Shown: positions 21,901-31,212, numbered from the stretch's first letter. The stretch: 64,000 bases of DNA from Acinetobacter boissieri (GCF_900096955.1 NZ_FMYL01000007.1:62001-126000), one strand, 5' to 3'. The notes: a model not told the origin generated them from the sequence alone. Translations and numbers: made by a program.

Positions 21901-22315
21901 GCGTAGACGCTTAGCTAAACTTGCAGCTGAACAAGCATTAGAGCAAGCAAAAGCGCAGCACTTGAAAGAAGAAGCGAATAAAGCAGAAGCGGTTGCTGAA
22001 ACTAAAGCTGAAGATGATGTATCTGTAGCACAGGCTAATCCTGAAGTGCCTGTTGTCCACGAAACCACTGAGCAAGTGATTGAACAACCTGTACAAACAG
22101 AAACAACCATTAAAGTAGAAGTCGCTGAAACAGCACCTGAGCAGACTGAAGTGGTCGCAAAGCCCGAAGAGGCCATTGCGACAGAAGATACAGTCAGTAA
22201 AGAAGCCAAAGCTGAGAGTAAGAAAAAGGCCTCTTCAGCAACAGCAGACAAACCTGCTAGACCTCGTAGACCACGTGGCAGACCACCTAAAAAAGCAGCT
22301 ACACCAGAATCTTAA
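18938..22315 (+). CDS. rne: Ribonuclease E
   Basis: RNase E is the main endonuclease of mRNA decay and rRNA/tRNA processing and the scaffold of the degradosome. The N-terminal half (about 1-500) is the conserved catalytic part: S1 domain with [20 protein letters not shown], the catalytic aspartates in [10 protein letters not shown] (about 301) and [10 protein letters not shown] (about 344), and the zinc link CPRCHGTG (Cys near 401 and 404). The C-terminal 600 residues are low-complexity, rich in Gln, Pro, Glu and Arg, with a basic tract near 660 ([14 protein letters not shown]), an isolated ordered-looking segment at about 894-940 ([20 protein letters not shown]) and a basic tail ending PRGRPPKKA. 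Length 1125 is within the RNase E range. It is read divergently from rluC after a long leader, and ends at a clear terminator. Confidence 0.97.
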   Translation: MKRMLINATHAEEVRVALVTGQRLYDFDLENRTREQKKSNIYKGHITRVEPSLEAVFVEYGAQRQGFLSMREISRNYFSADSRETSNIRELLTEGTELLVQVEKEERGNKGAALSTYISLAGRYLVLMPNNPKGGGISRQISGAVREELKEKLASLQTPRGMSVIVRTAGIGRSQEELQQDLQHLLDLWVQIQSTANSGPSPMLVHQEAGVVTRAIRDYLRDDVTEILIDNEQAFNEAYNFVKVVMPSQLDKLKTYTHHEPLFAHFGVESQIQTAYEREVKLPSGGSIVIDQTEALVAIDINSAKSTRGQDVEETALNTNLEAAEEIARQLRLRDIGGLVVIDFIDMSKDRNQRMVEAKLRESTQSDRARIQFGQLSRFGLMEMSRQRLRPSLEESTGYVCPRCHGTGMVRDVRSLSLSIMRKVEEIALQERQGEVQIEVPVEIAAFLLNEKRHTLVYLEQSSNVRITVLPHPHLETPHYQIQYNPEGFAPTSYERTEATRSSEAELGYQSAEWHLDEGEKAVVTPLAKEKTLKAATPSTQQQTIKAEQTTTQAVTTAHSPCAWLENLFTQKQAQTVDQTRTANHAATAIEAMVNRGAVSKGQFGSIEPTTTPQSVTEPSNNAYLAPQTPTSTTAKVEKNEAEREDRQPRNNNKKSRNNGNNKYKEQREQPTEQVVPRHVHEETTQLSRQEMRDLKRQQKRQQQDHAQSNQQHNAVSEPNESSTHSTQPMPRRDRNQQRPQRPNRQRDPSVLEQQQPVIATEVTQTVNLNEKPTVHVVDVPRHEDMPTALVVNLDKSSKDIVAITKDQPPQTVRTEVASTPAKEVHVAPEKKATPVEAVVNTQPEKAEATQQASEQKPKRANNDPRSSRRQKQVQTQRSAATPQISATQNPALKQHSVASLIRTVYGEDCTVLIEQFGLIPTFNRALNKFTESYIALQNQPIVATEKKSVTRDVTVQKKSNATDINAEALSLTPPQTKQLRVANDPRERRRLAKLAAEQALEQAKAQHLKEEANKAEAVAETKAEDDVSVAQANPEVPVVHETTEQVIEQPVQTETTIKVEVAETAPEQTEVVAKPEEAIATEDTVSKEAKAESKKKASSATADKPARPRRPRGRPPKKAATPES

Positions 22316-22324
22316 TCTAGCCCC

Positions 22325-22357
22325 ATCAAGCCACCTGTTATAGGTGGCTTGATTTTT
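22325..22357 (+). terminator. Terminator of rne
   Basis: Stem ATCAAGCCACCT / AGGTGGCTTGAT with a short GTTAT loop, followed by TTTT. It starts 10 bp after the rne stop codon. Confidence 0.9.
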
Positions 22358-22479
22358 TATCCATTAAAAAAATAACGACTTCACTTAGCCATTTGAATCT
22401 ATTACAGATTAATTTTTGACACATTGTCACCAATTTGTAGCTTTTATAATCAAATGTACAACTTTTTCTAAAAAAACCC

Positions 22480-22507
22480 TTGTCATCAATAAATAAGTTG
22501 CTACAAT
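22480..22507 (+). promoter_or_regulatory. Sigma-70-type promoter for the tRNA-Lys genes
   Basis: TTGTCA (22480-22485) and TACAAT (22502-22507) are 16 bp apart. Transcription would start near 22514, about 14 bp before the first tRNA, with a GC-containing stretch (ACGCTCC) after the -10 box, as is common for stable-RNA promoters. Confidence 0.6.
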
Positions 22508-22527
22508 ACGCTCCATCAAGAAGATAC

Positions 22528-22603
22528 GGGTCGTTAGCTCAGTTGGTAGAGCAGTGGACTTTTAATCCATTGGTCCCGCGTTCGAGTCGCGGACGACCCA
22601 CCA
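22528..22603 (+). tRNA. tRNA-Lys (anticodon TTT), copy 1
   Basis: A 76-base cloverleaf starting GGGTCGT and closing with ACGACCC, discriminator A and encoded CCA. The D arm is GCTC/GAGC, the anticodon loop CTTTTAA carries TTT at 22561-22563, and the T arm has TTCGAGT between CGCG stems. All stems pair. It reads AAA and AAG lysine codons. It stands 24 bp before a second identical copy and shares its promoter. Confidence 0.98.
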
Positions 22604-22626
22604 CTATCTTAAACCTTGATCATTTT

Positions 22627-22702
22627 GGGTCGTTAGCTCAGTTGGTAGAGCAGTGGACTTTTAATCCATTGGTCCCGCGTTCGAGTCGCGGACGACCCAC
22701 CA
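22627..22702 (+). tRNA. tRNA-Lys (anticodon TTT), copy 2
   Basis: Identical in all 76 positions to the copy at 22528-22603, including the encoded CCA. Only a 23-bp spacer separates them, and a terminator follows directly, so both are cut from one transcript. Confidence 0.98.
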
Positions 22703-22710
22703 AGATTCAA

Positions 22711-22740
22711 AAAAGCCTCTTTTTAAAAGAGGCTTTTTTA
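22711..22740. terminator. Terminator after the tRNA-Lys pair
   Basis: AAAAGCCTCTTTT pairs with AAAAGAGGCTTTT and is followed by a T run. A runs on the opposite side let it also act for the convergent lipoprotein gene ending at 22745. Confidence 0.88.
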
Positions 22741-22744
22741 TTTT

Positions 22745-23401
22745 CTAGTCTGGTAATTTCGATAAAGTATATGCCCGATCAGGAAATGGATAACCTGTTC
22801 GATACGCTTGCAGGTTAATCAGCTTATTTCGACCTAAGTCCATCACCAATCGCTTATTGTCATCAATACGATAAAAAAACTTCATACCATTACTTGAGTA
22901 GAATGTAACTATGTACTGCTGTGCATTAATCTGCTTTAACTCCCAATGATCTTTGTAGTAACTCTGTGAAGATCTAGAGTCAACTTGAATGCTCCCTAAT
23001 CGCTTAATCAAACGATAGACAGAACCATCAGGCATAAGGTTTAAAATAAACTCTACAGCATCCTCTTTTTCATCGCCACAGCGCGCAATTGGATCTGTAC
23101 AAGGAACGACTACTGAGTAACGTCCCACAATTGCTTTTTCTTCTTCAGTTAGTTTTTTATTTTGCTCCGTAGCTTGAGAATGTTGTTGTATTTTTTTTGG
23201 CATAGTGGCCTGCCCTGCCACTTGCCATAGATTAGTATGATGCGAAGCGTCAGGAGTTTCATCTACATGTGTTGTTTTAGGTGTGATGGCTTTCTCTGCT
23301 TGTTCAATATGGCTATCGCAACCAAGTAAAGTTAAACTGAGTAATACAAGTATGCCATGTACACAGTAAACCTTGCTTTTACCTCGCAGATCATCACGCA
23401 T
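22745..23401 (-). CDS. NlpE-like lipoprotein
   Basis: A 218-residue lipoprotein. After a charged N-terminus the hydrophobic stretch ends in LTLLGC, a good lipobox with Cys 28. A linker rich in Gln, Thr and His follows (about 30-90), then a beta-type domain beginning GRYSVVVPCTDPIARCGD and running through LNLMPDGSVYRL. This resembles the NlpE N-terminal domain, where a Cys-x-x-Cys pair sits in the same place; here the two cysteines are seven residues apart. In E. coli NlpE senses surface contact and copper and signals to Cpx; such a role here is inference only. AGGG lies 6 bases before the ATG. It stands alone after the tRNA terminator. Confidence 0.75.
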   Translation of the reverse strand: MRDDLRGKSKVYCVHGILVLLSLTLLGCDSHIEQAEKAITPKTTHVDETPDASHHTNLWQVAGQATMPKKIQQHSQATEQNKKLTEEEKAIVGRYSVVVPCTDPIARCGDEKEDAVEFILNLMPDGSVYRLIKRLGSIQVDSRSSQSYYKDHWELKQINAQQYIVTFYSSNGMKFFYRIDDNKRLVMDLGRNKLINLQAYRTGYPFPDRAYTLSKLPD

Positions 23402-23624
23402 TGACTACCCTCTAAACTTGCCGATCATAGCAACCATTTAAATAGACGACCGTCTATAGCTACGCCAAACACTTGTTTATGTATGGCTGTATTCTAATTA
23501 AAACTTTAATGTGCCATATCATCTTTTACATAAATTAACGCTTTAATGCGTGATTAATGCTAGAAAATACATGCCGTAACCCATATATCTATTAGACAAA
23601 GATGGTGACTATAGGAGAATGATC

Positions 23625-23885
23625 ATGGTTGACCGTAAAATAGGGCTTTATCGTTCGCAAAAACAACATATGGTTGCAGGCGTCATGGGCGGTATTGCTG
23701 AAAGATTTGGTTGGAATGCTAATTTGTTACGCTTGATATTCGTTATCGTATCTGTAATGAGTGCTGCTTTCCCTGGTATTTTGGTCTATTTAATACTGTG
23801 GCTCGTTATGCCTAAAGCAAATAAAACCGCTAATATGACACAACCCAACAACATGAAAACTGTTTATGAAGAACATGCAAAATAA
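23625..23885 (+). CDS. PspC-domain small membrane protein
   Basis: An 86-residue protein with one PspC domain: RKIGLYRSQKQHMVAGVMGG, then IAERFGWNANLLRLIF, then a strongly hydrophobic segment ending YLILWLVMPK. The fold is a soluble helix followed by one or two membrane helices. In enterobacteria PspC senses envelope stress and interacts with PspB and PspA, but no psp genes are next to this one, so stress sensing is only a possibility. I use the ATG at 23625, 7 bases after AGGAG; the upstream ATG at 23619 is too close to that site. The tail (about 66-86) is polar. Confidence 0.85.
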   Translation: MVDRKIGLYRSQKQHMVAGVMGGIAERFGWNANLLRLIFVIVSVMSAAFPGILVYLILWLVMPKANKTANMTQPNNMKTVYEEHAK

Positions 23886-24019
23886 GTTTGCATCTCATCA
23901 AGCAGAGCTCACCATATTTTCTACTTAGGGTTCTGCTTGACACGACAGATAGTCTTTGCCACAGATTGGTAAAATCCTTATACTTACTCACAATTTTCTT
24001 ATAATTTTAGGGATGCTAC

Positions 24020-24997
24020 ATGAGTCGCGCCATCTCTCACATTGATACCTTCCAAGGCCTTATTCTGGCATTACAAACATACTGGGCTGAACAGGGCTGT
24101 GTAATACTGCAACCCTACGATATGGAAATGGGTGCAGGTACATATCATACAGCTACGTTTTTACGTGCATTAGGCCCTGAAACTTGGAATGCGGCTTATG
24201 TACAGCCATCACGTCGCCCAAAAGATGGGCGCTACGGTGAAAACCCAAACCGTTTACAGCATTACTATCAGTTCCAAGTTGCACTAAAGCCAAACCCAGA
24301 TAATATTCAACAGCTTTATCTAGATTCTTTAAAAGCCATTGGCATTGACCCTTTGGTTCACGACATTCGTTTTGTCGAAGATAATTGGGAATCTCCAACC
24401 CTTGGTGCATGGGGTCTTGGTTGGGAGGTTTGGCTAAATGGTATGGAAGTGACACAATTCACTTACTTCCAACAAGTCGGTGGTTTAGAGTGCTACCCTG
24501 TTACCGGTGAAATCACTTACGGTTTAGAACGCTTAGCCATGTACTTACAAGGTGTAGATTCTGTCTATGATCTAGTCTGGACCAAAGGCCAGTTTGGCAC
24601 AGTAACCTATGGCGACGTATTCCATCAAAATGAAGTTGAGCAATCGACTTATAACTTTGAATATGCACCTGTAGAAAAACTTTTTGAGTTATTTGATTTT
24701 TATGAGCAAGAAGCCAATCGCTTAACTGAAGCAGGCTTGCCTTTACCTGCCTATGAGCAAGTCATTAAAGCTTCTCACTCATTCAACTTACTGGATGCAC
24801 GTGGTGCAATTTCTGTGACAGAGCGCCAACGCTTTATATTACGTGTTCGAACGCTGTCTCGTGCGATTGCTCAAAGTTATGTTAATGCACGTGCAAAACT
24901 GGGCTTTCCAATGGCAGAGCCAAAACTGAGAGATGAAGCATTGGCTGCAATACAAGCACAGCTTGACCTAGAAAAAGCCAAGGCGGAGAAAAAATAA
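24020..24997 (+). CDS. glyQ: Glycyl-tRNA synthetase alpha subunit
   Basis: GlyQ is the class II catalytic subunit of the bacterial alpha2beta2 glycyl-tRNA synthetase, forming glycyl-adenylate and charging tRNA-Gly. The 325 residues include [59 protein letters not shown] and [11 protein letters not shown], which cover the class II motifs. A short lysine-rich tail extends beyond the E. coli enzyme. Its stop codon overlaps the glyS start by one base (TAATG), so the two subunits are translationally coupled. Firm identification. Confidence 0.98.
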   Translation: MSRAISHIDTFQGLILALQTYWAEQGCVILQPYDMEMGAGTYHTATFLRALGPETWNAAYVQPSRRPKDGRYGENPNRLQHYYQFQVALKPNPDNIQQLYLDSLKAIGIDPLVHDIRFVEDNWESPTLGAWGLGWEVWLNGMEVTQFTYFQQVGGLECYPVTGEITYGLERLAMYLQGVDSVYDLVWTKGQFGTVTYGDVFHQNEVEQSTYNFEYAPVEKLFELFDFYEQEANRLTEAGLPLPAYEQVIKASHSFNLLDARGAISVTERQRFILRVRTLSRAIAQSYVNARAKLGFPMAEPKLRDEALAAIQAQLDLEKAKAEKK

Positions 24998-27066
24998 TGA
25001 ATCAACACACCGTATTATTTGAGCTTGGCTGTGAAGAACTCCCTCCAAAAAGTTTAAAAAAACTGCGTGATGCATTACAGCAAGAAACTGAAAAAGGCTT
25101 AAACAGCGCAGGCTTAAATTTTGAAAAAATCAATGCATATGCTGCACCACGCCGTTTAACCCTTAAAATTACAGGCCTAGATACAGCTCAAGCTGATACG
25201 CAGAAACGTTTTGATGGTCCTGCAAAACAAGCTGCTTTTGATACTGATGGTCAACCGACTCGTGCCCTAGAAGGCTTTATGCGTGGTCAAGGTATTACTG
25301 TAGCCGATGTATCTACGTTCCAAGCAGGTAAAGTTGAAAAAGTCTGCTACTACAAAGAAGTCAAAGGGCAATCTATAGATACCCTATTGCCTGAAATTTT
25401 ACAACACTCGCTCAACCAGTTACCAATTGCTAAAAGAATGCGCTCTGCAGCAAGCCGTACTGAGTTCGTACGTCCTGTGAAGTGGGTGCTGTTACTCAAG
25501 GATGACCAAGTAATTGATGCAGTTATTCAAGACCATAAAACAGGAAATACCACCTATGGTCATCGTTTCCATGCACCAGAGGCCATTACTCTACAGCATG
25601 CCAATGATTACCTTTCCGTACTTGAAAAAGCGTATGTCATCGCTGACTTTGAAAAACGCCAACACATCATCCAAAATCAAGTCAAAGATTTAGCAAATGA
25701 AGTCAATGCGACAGCCATTGTACCTAAAGATTTACTGGACGAAGTAACTGCGCTGGTCGAATGGCCTGTGGCATTGCGTGCAACTTTTGAAGATCGCTAT
25801 TTAGCTGTACCGCAAGAAGCGCTCATTACCACCATGCAAGATAACCAAAAATATTTTTGTTTAGTAGATGCCAACCATAAGCTACAGCCTTACTTTATTA
25901 CGGTATCTAACATTGCATCAAAAGACCCACAACAGATCATTGAGGGTAACGAAAAAGTTGTTCGCCCTCGCTTAAGCGATGCAGAATTTTTCTTTCTACA
26001 AGATCAAAAACAGCCTTTGGCTTCTCGTTCAGAAAAACTCGCCAATATGGTATTCCAAGCACAACTTGGCACACTATGGGACAAATCAGAGCGTATTGCT
26101 AAACTTGCAGTCGCACTTTCTGAAATCACCGGTGCAAACCCAGCTGATGCTGCACAAGCTGCCAAACTTGCAAAATGTGACTTAACATCAGAACTTGTCG
26201 GTGAATTTCCAGAGCTACAAGGCATTGCAGGAACATACTACGCTCGCCTTGAAGGACAAAACTACGAAATCTCTGAAGCACTCGGTGAGCAATATTTACC
26301 TAAATTCGCAGGCGATGTACTCCCAAGTACAAAAACAGGGACAACGCTGGCACTGGCTGATCGTTTAGATACTTTGGTAGGTATTTTTGGCATTGGTCAA
26401 GCCCCAACAGGCTCAAAAGACCCATTTGCTCTACGTCGTTCTGCGATAGGTATTTTACGATTAATCATTGAAAACAAGCTAGAAGTATCGATTCAGCGCC
26501 TGATTGAAATGGCTTTACAAGGTTATGCAGATATTATTAAGAACCCTTCACAGACGTTGAGTGAAGCAACCGCGTTTCTAGAAGGTCGCTACCGTGCTAA
26601 ATATGAAGATCAAGGTGTGAGTGTAGATGTCATTCAGGCAGTACAAGCCTTATCACCAAACTCACCACTGGATTTTGAACAACGCATTAACGCAGTCAAT
26701 CACTTCCGTACCCTACCAGAAGCCGCATCACTTGCTGCTGCCAATAAACGTGTGGCCAATATTTTAGCGAAAGAACCGGCAACCGAAGGTCAAGTATCTG
26801 AAAGTATACTGGTGGAAGATGCTGAAAAAGGTTTATATCAAGCCATTCAACAGCTGGTTCCTCAAGTTGAACCTTTACTCAAAACACATCAGTATACTGA
26901 AGCACTTTCAGCGCTGGCAACGCTTCGTACCCCGATTGACCATTTCTTTGAAAATGTCATGGTCATGGCAAATGATGAAGCTCTGAAGGTCAATCGTTTA
27001 CGCCTACTCAATCAACTACGACAGCTCTTTACAGCCATTGCGGATATTTCTGTTTTACAAGCATAA
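24997..27066 (+). CDS. glyS: Glycyl-tRNA synthetase beta subunit
   Basis: GlyS binds tRNA-Gly and completes the alpha2beta2 synthetase. The 689 residues equal the E. coli length. Motifs: [14 protein letters not shown] at the start, [30 protein letters not shown], the segment [15 protein letters not shown], and the C-terminal tRNA-binding (DALR-like) region with [10 protein letters not shown] and [17 protein letters not shown]. The start overlaps the glyQ stop by one base. A terminator follows 5 bp after the stop. Firm identification. Confidence 0.98.
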   Translation: MNQHTVLFELGCEELPPKSLKKLRDALQQETEKGLNSAGLNFEKINAYAAPRRLTLKITGLDTAQADTQKRFDGPAKQAAFDTDGQPTRALEGFMRGQGITVADVSTFQAGKVEKVCYYKEVKGQSIDTLLPEILQHSLNQLPIAKRMRSAASRTEFVRPVKWVLLLKDDQVIDAVIQDHKTGNTTYGHRFHAPEAITLQHANDYLSVLEKAYVIADFEKRQHIIQNQVKDLANEVNATAIVPKDLLDEVTALVEWPVALRATFEDRYLAVPQEALITTMQDNQKYFCLVDANHKLQPYFITVSNIASKDPQQIIEGNEKVVRPRLSDAEFFFLQDQKQPLASRSEKLANMVFQAQLGTLWDKSERIAKLAVALSEITGANPADAAQAAKLAKCDLTSELVGEFPELQGIAGTYYARLEGQNYEISEALGEQYLPKFAGDVLPSTKTGTTLALADRLDTLVGIFGIGQAPTGSKDPFALRRSAIGILRLIIENKLEVSIQRLIEMALQGYADIIKNPSQTLSEATAFLEGRYRAKYEDQGVSVDVIQAVQALSPNSPLDFEQRINAVNHFRTLPEAASLAAANKRVANILAKEPATEGQVSESILVEDAEKGLYQAIQQLVPQVEPLLKTHQYTEALSALATLRTPIDHFFENVMVMANDEALKVNRLRLLNQLRQLFTAIADISVLQA

Positions 27067-27070
27067 ACTT

Positions 27071-27101
27071 AAAAAGCCCTCAAATATATGGGGGCTTTTT
27101 T
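27071..27101. terminator. Terminator after glyQS
   Basis: AAAAAGCCC pairs with GGGCTTTTT around an A/T loop and is followed by T residues; the A run on the other side would also serve the convergent gene ending at 27117. Confidence 0.88.
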
Positions 27102-27116
27102 ATATGGCATTGATAC

Positions 27117-28379
27117 TTAAACTAAAATAAAACGTGTCACATCTGTTAAAGGTGGGTCAATAAAAGTACATACCCCATATTCATCCGTACTTAAATTTTT
27201 ACCCTTATAACTAATCACATAATATCCATCATGTTTTTTCAGAACCAATGGGCTTAAATCAGTCGACAATGCATCGTTTTCTTTAACCAGTTTCATCACG
27301 CCACGATCGTTCATGGCTACAATATAACGCTCACGATTAATTTCAACTTTCACTAAACAGCTTGCTTTTGCCAAAAGTGGAATTAGATATTTGTCATTTA
27401 AATCTATTGCTTCTTGGGTATAGCTTTCAACTTTACTGCTGATCAAATTAAAAATTAAGAAGCTCTCAAAATGATCTTGTAACTTTAAATTTGACTCTTG
27501 AGGTAGATTAACTTTAATACCAAGCTTCTGCAAATCTTGCTCGGTGACTTGTCTACGGTTTAGCATAATACGAGTAATAAGCTGTTTAAGCGCTGGATCA
27601 AAGTACTGCGTATCTAGCTGTAAATCATTATTTTTTAAAATACGGCCCAGTGCTTTGCTATGTCTAGACATCAATTGGCTAATGACTTGGCGATAATAAA
27701 ACTTACTATTCTTTTTTACCTGTCGAATTTGTGCATAAAAATAGTCTTGATCTAGTTTATGACGAATAAAATCATTGAGTAAACTTGAACTGGCCAAAAC
27801 AGACAATGCATCATGTCCTGTAAATGGTAAATTGAAGGTCATTAAGCGCGGTAGCATCTCTTTTATTTTTAAGTAATGCTCTTTGTCTTCATTGTAATAT
27901 GGATCATAAACGATAATATAATCTGTTTCAGCAGAAATATCTTGTGCAGAAATATCCATGTCACGATGTAAGTTAATATCAAAAAACTCGGCGTAACGGC
28001 GGTCTTCAACTTGTTGTGGGTTAATACTGTATTGTGGTACAAAAGCAATCGCCCGTGACATCTGTAACAGTTTCGAATATTTGATTACAGCATATCCCCC
28101 CATAGAGCCGCCATAACCAACAATGGTTTTAAATTGCGCTAAATAGGGCTGTACAGCATGCATCATTTGATGCATGCTTTCTGTAGGAAACCATGATTTC
28201 TCTTTTGGCATTACGCCAATCACATTATAATCGTATTTAAGTAGCGATTTCTCAGCATTAATGCTTAAGCCTTTCGCACGTGTGATGAGATCACCAAATG
28301 AAAAAATTAACTCTTCAGAATGTCCTTTTAAAAAAATAACTCTAATATGGTCATCTTCAAAAATAATTTGTTTATCCAT
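27117..28379 (-). CDS. Alpha/beta-hydrolase-like protein, unknown substrate
   Basis: A 420-residue cytoplasmic protein. The N-terminal half (about 1-225) looks like an alpha/beta hydrolase: a strand-rich start, VGYGGSMGGYAVIKYS near residue 109, where GGSMGG is a nucleophile elbow with its serine, an aspartate in YIIVYDPYYNED, and a histidine in FTGHDALSVLA that could complete the triad. The C-terminal half (225-420) is helical and then beta-like and I recognise no family in it. No signal peptide or membrane segment is present. It stands alone, convergent with glyS and divergent from the next gene. Relatives of the hydrolase half occur near polysaccharide or surface genes in other bacteria, but here the context gives no clue. 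Confidence 0.65.
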   Translation of the reverse strand: MDKQIIFEDDHIRVIFLKGHSEELIFSFGDLITRAKGLSINAEKSLLKYDYNVIGVMPKEKSWFPTESMHQMMHAVQPYLAQFKTIVGYGGSMGGYAVIKYSKLLQMSRAIAFVPQYSINPQQVEDRRYAEFFDINLHRDMDISAQDISAETDYIIVYDPYYNEDKEHYLKIKEMLPRLMTFNLPFTGHDALSVLASSSLLNDFIRHKLDQDYFYAQIRQVKKNSKFYYRQVISQLMSRHSKALGRILKNNDLQLDTQYFDPALKQLITRIMLNRRQVTEQDLQKLGIKVNLPQESNLKLQDHFESFLIFNLISSKVESYTQEAIDLNDKYLIPLLAKASCLVKVEINRERYIVAMNDRGVMKLVKENDALSTDLSPLVLKKHDGYYVISYKGKNLSTDEYGVCTFIDPPLTDVTRFILV

Positions 28380-28641
28380 TACACACCAAAAGGTTAAAAG
28401 TTTGATCTAAAACATTATTATTTTAATGAAAATCATGGTTAGTTCATCACACTAAAATTATAATTCGCTCTAGAAAACTTATAAAAGTAGTCAAGTTAAG
28501 TCATATTATATACTGTCTGAGCAATAAAATAAGCATCAAAAAAAGCCAATATAATTCAATAGCTTCATAAGTTTGTCATATATTTTTGTCAAAGTATAAA
28601 GTATGAAATCACCACTTTAGTGTGCTTTTGGAATTTTAGGC

Positions 28642-29256
28642 ATGAATTATATTAGAACAGCCGAAGCTATTACGGCGTTACAAAATCGTGATCGTATACT
28701 CTCTGTGAAACAGCGTCAGTTGCTGATCTTAATAAGTAGTAAAGATTTTAATAAATTTTCTGATGATGCAAAACAACGTATGTATTCATCTGACATTTTT
28801 GACAGCTTAATTCGTCTAGGCTTTGTTAAACAGAACCTACCCTCTAAGCAAGATCATGATGAGTCGTCCCAATTAGACACATTTGTACAAGATACTGTAA
28901 CTACACCGGCTCAGACTGCAAAAGAAGCACCTACTCAACAAAATGAGGTTCAATCTGTACCTATGCAGGCGACTGAAACACCAGTGCAGTCTGTAACTGA
29001 ACCAAGCTATGAACAGTATCAACAGATCGAACTCACGTTTGACAACATGAAACATTTACTGATTACGACGCTAGGCAAATATTGTGGCTTAATGAGTAGA
29101 GCACATACCAAGAAAATTGAAATGGCTCAGACTGTGGCAGAATTAAAACGCTCCCACATGACTGTCATTACACTATTACAAGAAAGCCGAATGTCACAAA
29201 CTGAGCTATTACAATTTACTAAGGCACTACAGCGTTTTTATCAGCAATCATTATAA
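28642..29256 (+). CDS. Unrecognised protein with winged-helix-like N-terminus
   Basis: A 204-residue soluble protein I do not recognise. Residues 1-65 are helical and basic (SVKQRQLLILISSKDFNKF, then DIFDSLIRLGFV) and could fold as a small winged helix. Residues 70-130 are a low-complexity linker rich in Gln, Thr, Pro and Val. Residues 130-204 form a helical domain (MKHLLITTLGKYCGLMSRAH to ALQRFYQQSL). No enzymatic motif is visible. TAGG lies just ahead of the ATG. The pattern of two small domains joined by a flexible linker suggests an adaptor or regulator, but that is inference. It is a single gene followed by a methyltransferase gene 81 bp downstream. Confidence 0.6.
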   Translation: MNYIRTAEAITALQNRDRILSVKQRQLLILISSKDFNKFSDDAKQRMYSSDIFDSLIRLGFVKQNLPSKQDHDESSQLDTFVQDTVTTPAQTAKEAPTQQNEVQSVPMQATETPVQSVTEPSYEQYQQIELTFDNMKHLLITTLGKYCGLMSRAHTKKIEMAQTVAELKRSHMTVITLLQESRMSQTELLQFTKALQRFYQQSL

Positions 29257-29337
29257 ATTTTAATAATACCTAGATTACATCAATATTATTTTAAGCCAAT
29301 CAATACAAACTAACGTTATTTATGAAATGGCAAAGTC

Positions 29338-30123
29338 ATGTTAAAAAACAGCATACACCCTACAGCACAGCAAGGCTTTGCTAACACGCAACATGCTCAA
29401 AACTATCAACATGCTCGACCTGACTACCCAGAAGAAATGAGCCAATGGCTTCAACAACATTTAGAGTTAAGTGAACACTCTACAGCCCTAGATTTGGCTG
29501 CAGGCACGGGTAAATTTACAGCTCGCTTAATACCGCTCACACCCAAAATTATAGCGGCTGAACCCGTTGATGCAATGCGAGCAATCTTTAAAGAAAAATA
29601 TCCTCACATTAATGTCATAAATGCTTTAAGCCATCAAATTCAATTACCTGACCAACACTTTGATGCTATTTTTTGTGCTCAAGCTTTTCATTGGTTTGCA
29701 AACATAGAAACACTTTATGAAATGAAACGCTTACTTAAACCCAAAGGTGATTTTATTTTAATCTGGAATGATAGAGATAATAATCAAGCATGGGTTAAAG
29801 CACTTTCTGAACATTTAAAACCCTTTGAAAAAGATGCGCCACGCTTTTATACACAGCAATGGCAACAGGTCTTTGCTCAACAAGGTATATTTGAAGAAGT
29901 AACAACACAGCAGTTTCACTACGCTCATGTTGGTACAGTCGATCAAGTGGTCACCCAACGCTTGTTATCGAGTAGTTTTGTTAAAACATGGTCTAGCACA
30001 GCGCAAGCGCAGCTCAAACAAGATTTAGAAGATATTGTACAAGATATGCTTGGTAAGTCGGGGCAAGACGAAATTGCATTTCCCTATATTACCCACGTTT
30101 ACCACTTTCGTGCTTTAGACTAA
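29338..30123 (+). CDS. Class I SAM-dependent methyltransferase
   Basis: A 261-residue Rossmann-fold methyltransferase. Motif I is ALDLAAGTGKFTARL (about residues 50-64), the acidic residue after strand 2 is in IAAEPVDAMRAIF, and motif post-II/IV is FDAIFCAQAFHWF with the usual CAQAFHW of the methyltransferase-11 group. The C-terminal part (190-261) is a substrate-side cap. The group includes enzymes acting on small molecules such as trans-aconitate or on biosynthetic intermediates; the substrate here is not predictable. No neighbour indicates a pathway. Confidence 0.85.
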   Translation: MLKNSIHPTAQQGFANTQHAQNYQHARPDYPEEMSQWLQQHLELSEHSTALDLAAGTGKFTARLIPLTPKIIAAEPVDAMRAIFKEKYPHINVINALSHQIQLPDQHFDAIFCAQAFHWFANIETLYEMKRLLKPKGDFILIWNDRDNNQAWVKALSEHLKPFEKDAPRFYTQQWQQVFAQQGIFEEVTTQQFHYAHVGTVDQVVTQRLLSSSFVKTWSSTAQAQLKQDLEDIVQDMLGKSGQDEIAFPYITHVYHFRALD

Positions 30124-30135
30124 CTGATTGTAGTT

Positions 30136-30549
30136 TTAAGATGAAATACGTATACGGCAAGCCCAACGTTCAGCATTGGGATCATTGGCTTCCCAAGGCC
30201 TTACATAGCGTAAAGAAATTTCCTCCTCTCCTGCTTGAAGTGCAGAAAATTGAAATATTTTTTCTGTAGGCTGTCCTAGCATTTCAGGTTGCTCTGATTT
30301 AGTCTTTTGCTCAGACTGGTCTACGCTAAAGTAACGCAATGGCTGTACAATTTGCCATTTATACCCTGTGCTGATATTTTCAGGGGCATGAAACATTAAA
30401 CTCTGCCCCACTTTCATTTGTAAGAGTGCTGGGCATTTTTGCTTTAAGGTAAATACGTGCGTTTTACCATCTACAGTTGGGCTTGTGCCATGACAAGCAA
30501 CCACTGCTAAAGCAACACAGACAACGCCCATGCGTAATGCACTGATCAT
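30136..30549 (-). CDS. Chagasin-type (I42) protease-inhibitor-like lipoprotein
   Basis: About 137 residues. After a hydrophobic signal the sequence VVAC is a plausible lipobox, so the protein is probably a lipoprotein. The mature domain has the three landmarks of I42 inhibitors of papain-like cysteine proteases: NISTGYKW (the NPTTGY loop), a Gly-Glu loop in QAGEEEISLRY, and RPWE in YVRPWEAND. In this family these loops insert into the protease active site; in bacteria the target is usually unknown. The frame is open from a GTG at 30561, but I prefer the ATG at 30549, preceded by GTGAGCGAG. It lies downstream of another exported protein on the same strand. Confidence 0.75.
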   Translation of the reverse strand: MISALRMGVVCVALAVVACHGTSPTVDGKTHVFTLKQKCPALLQMKVGQSLMFHAPENISTGYKWQIVQPLRYFSVDQSEQKTKSEQPEMLGQPTEKIFQFSALQAGEEEISLRYVRPWEANDPNAERWACRIRISS

Positions 30550-30636
30550 GATCTCGCTCACTTATTCTATTTCTACACTGACAATTTAAAAGTATACCTT
30601 TTTCCAATGTATAATATTTCACAACCAGATAAAACC

Positions 30637-31212
30637 TCACATCTGCACTTTTTGTAACCATTGCACGTGCTTGACACGAAACAGCTCACACCCACCTTCT
30701 CCTACGTCAGTATTGGTTAAAGAAGATGTCCACACTAAATCACCATCTTTCACTTCCACGAGGTCACCTTGTAAGCGAACTAAATCACCTCTTTTGACTT
30801 GATTGAGCTGTTTAAGTACATCAGGTGAAGCGGGTATCATGTGCATATTAGAGACCATTTGCATCGCACTTTGTGGTGACACCGGCAATGGGTTCATTTT
30901 CCAATTTAAAAAGCGATCATATTGCTGAACATGTATGTGCTGTGCAACATTTGGTTTAGCAAACAAACCCCAACTCACTGCAAAATCTACAGGCGAAAAT
31001 TTTGCTTGTTCATCTTGACGATATTGTTTCGTACTTAAAATGCGAAAGTCACCTAAAAAAGGTTTCAAACTTCGAATGGATTGTTCAGGTGCTGTGGGCA
31101 TAAACCCTTTGGCAATATTATATTTTCCTTCATGATCAAAAGTCTGTGCACTGTACACCGCACTGCTACATGCTAAAGCAATTGATCCTATACAACACAT
31201 AATACCTTTCAT
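30637..31212 (-). CDS. Exported protein of unknown function
   Basis: A 191-residue protein with a signal peptide (MKGIMCCIGSIALACSSAVY then SAQ), probably cut after Ser-Ala near residue 22. An ALACSS stretch could also be read as a lipobox, but the position is less convincing. The mature part contains QAKFSPVDFAVSWGLFAK and a C-terminal segment with RGDLVRLQGDLVEVKDGD and DVGEGGCELF, which looks like a small beta-barrel or OB-like domain. I do not recognise the family. It lies between a membrane-anchored nuclease-like gene and the I42-type lipoprotein gene, all on the minus strand; they may form one transcript. Confidence 0.7.
   Translation of the reverse strand: MKGIMCCIGSIALACSSAVYSAQTFDHEGKYNIAKGFMPTAPEQSIRSLKPFLGDFRILSTKQYRQDEQAKFSPVDFAVSWGLFAKPNVAQHIHVQQYDRFLNWKMNPLPVSPQSAMQMVSNMHMIPASPDVLKQLNQVKRGDLVRLQGDLVEVKDGDLVWTSSLTNTDVGEGGCELFRVKHVQWLQKVQM

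Noticed and set aside
21862..22251. 129-codon frame opposite the RNase E tail
   Set aside because: Ser/Ala-rich product is the mirror of the low-complexity Glu/Ala/Lys coding sequence of rne; no start signal.
22480..22818. Plus-strand frame across both tRNA-Lys genes with a repeated segment
   Set aside because: It arises only because the two identical tRNA genes are read as codons.
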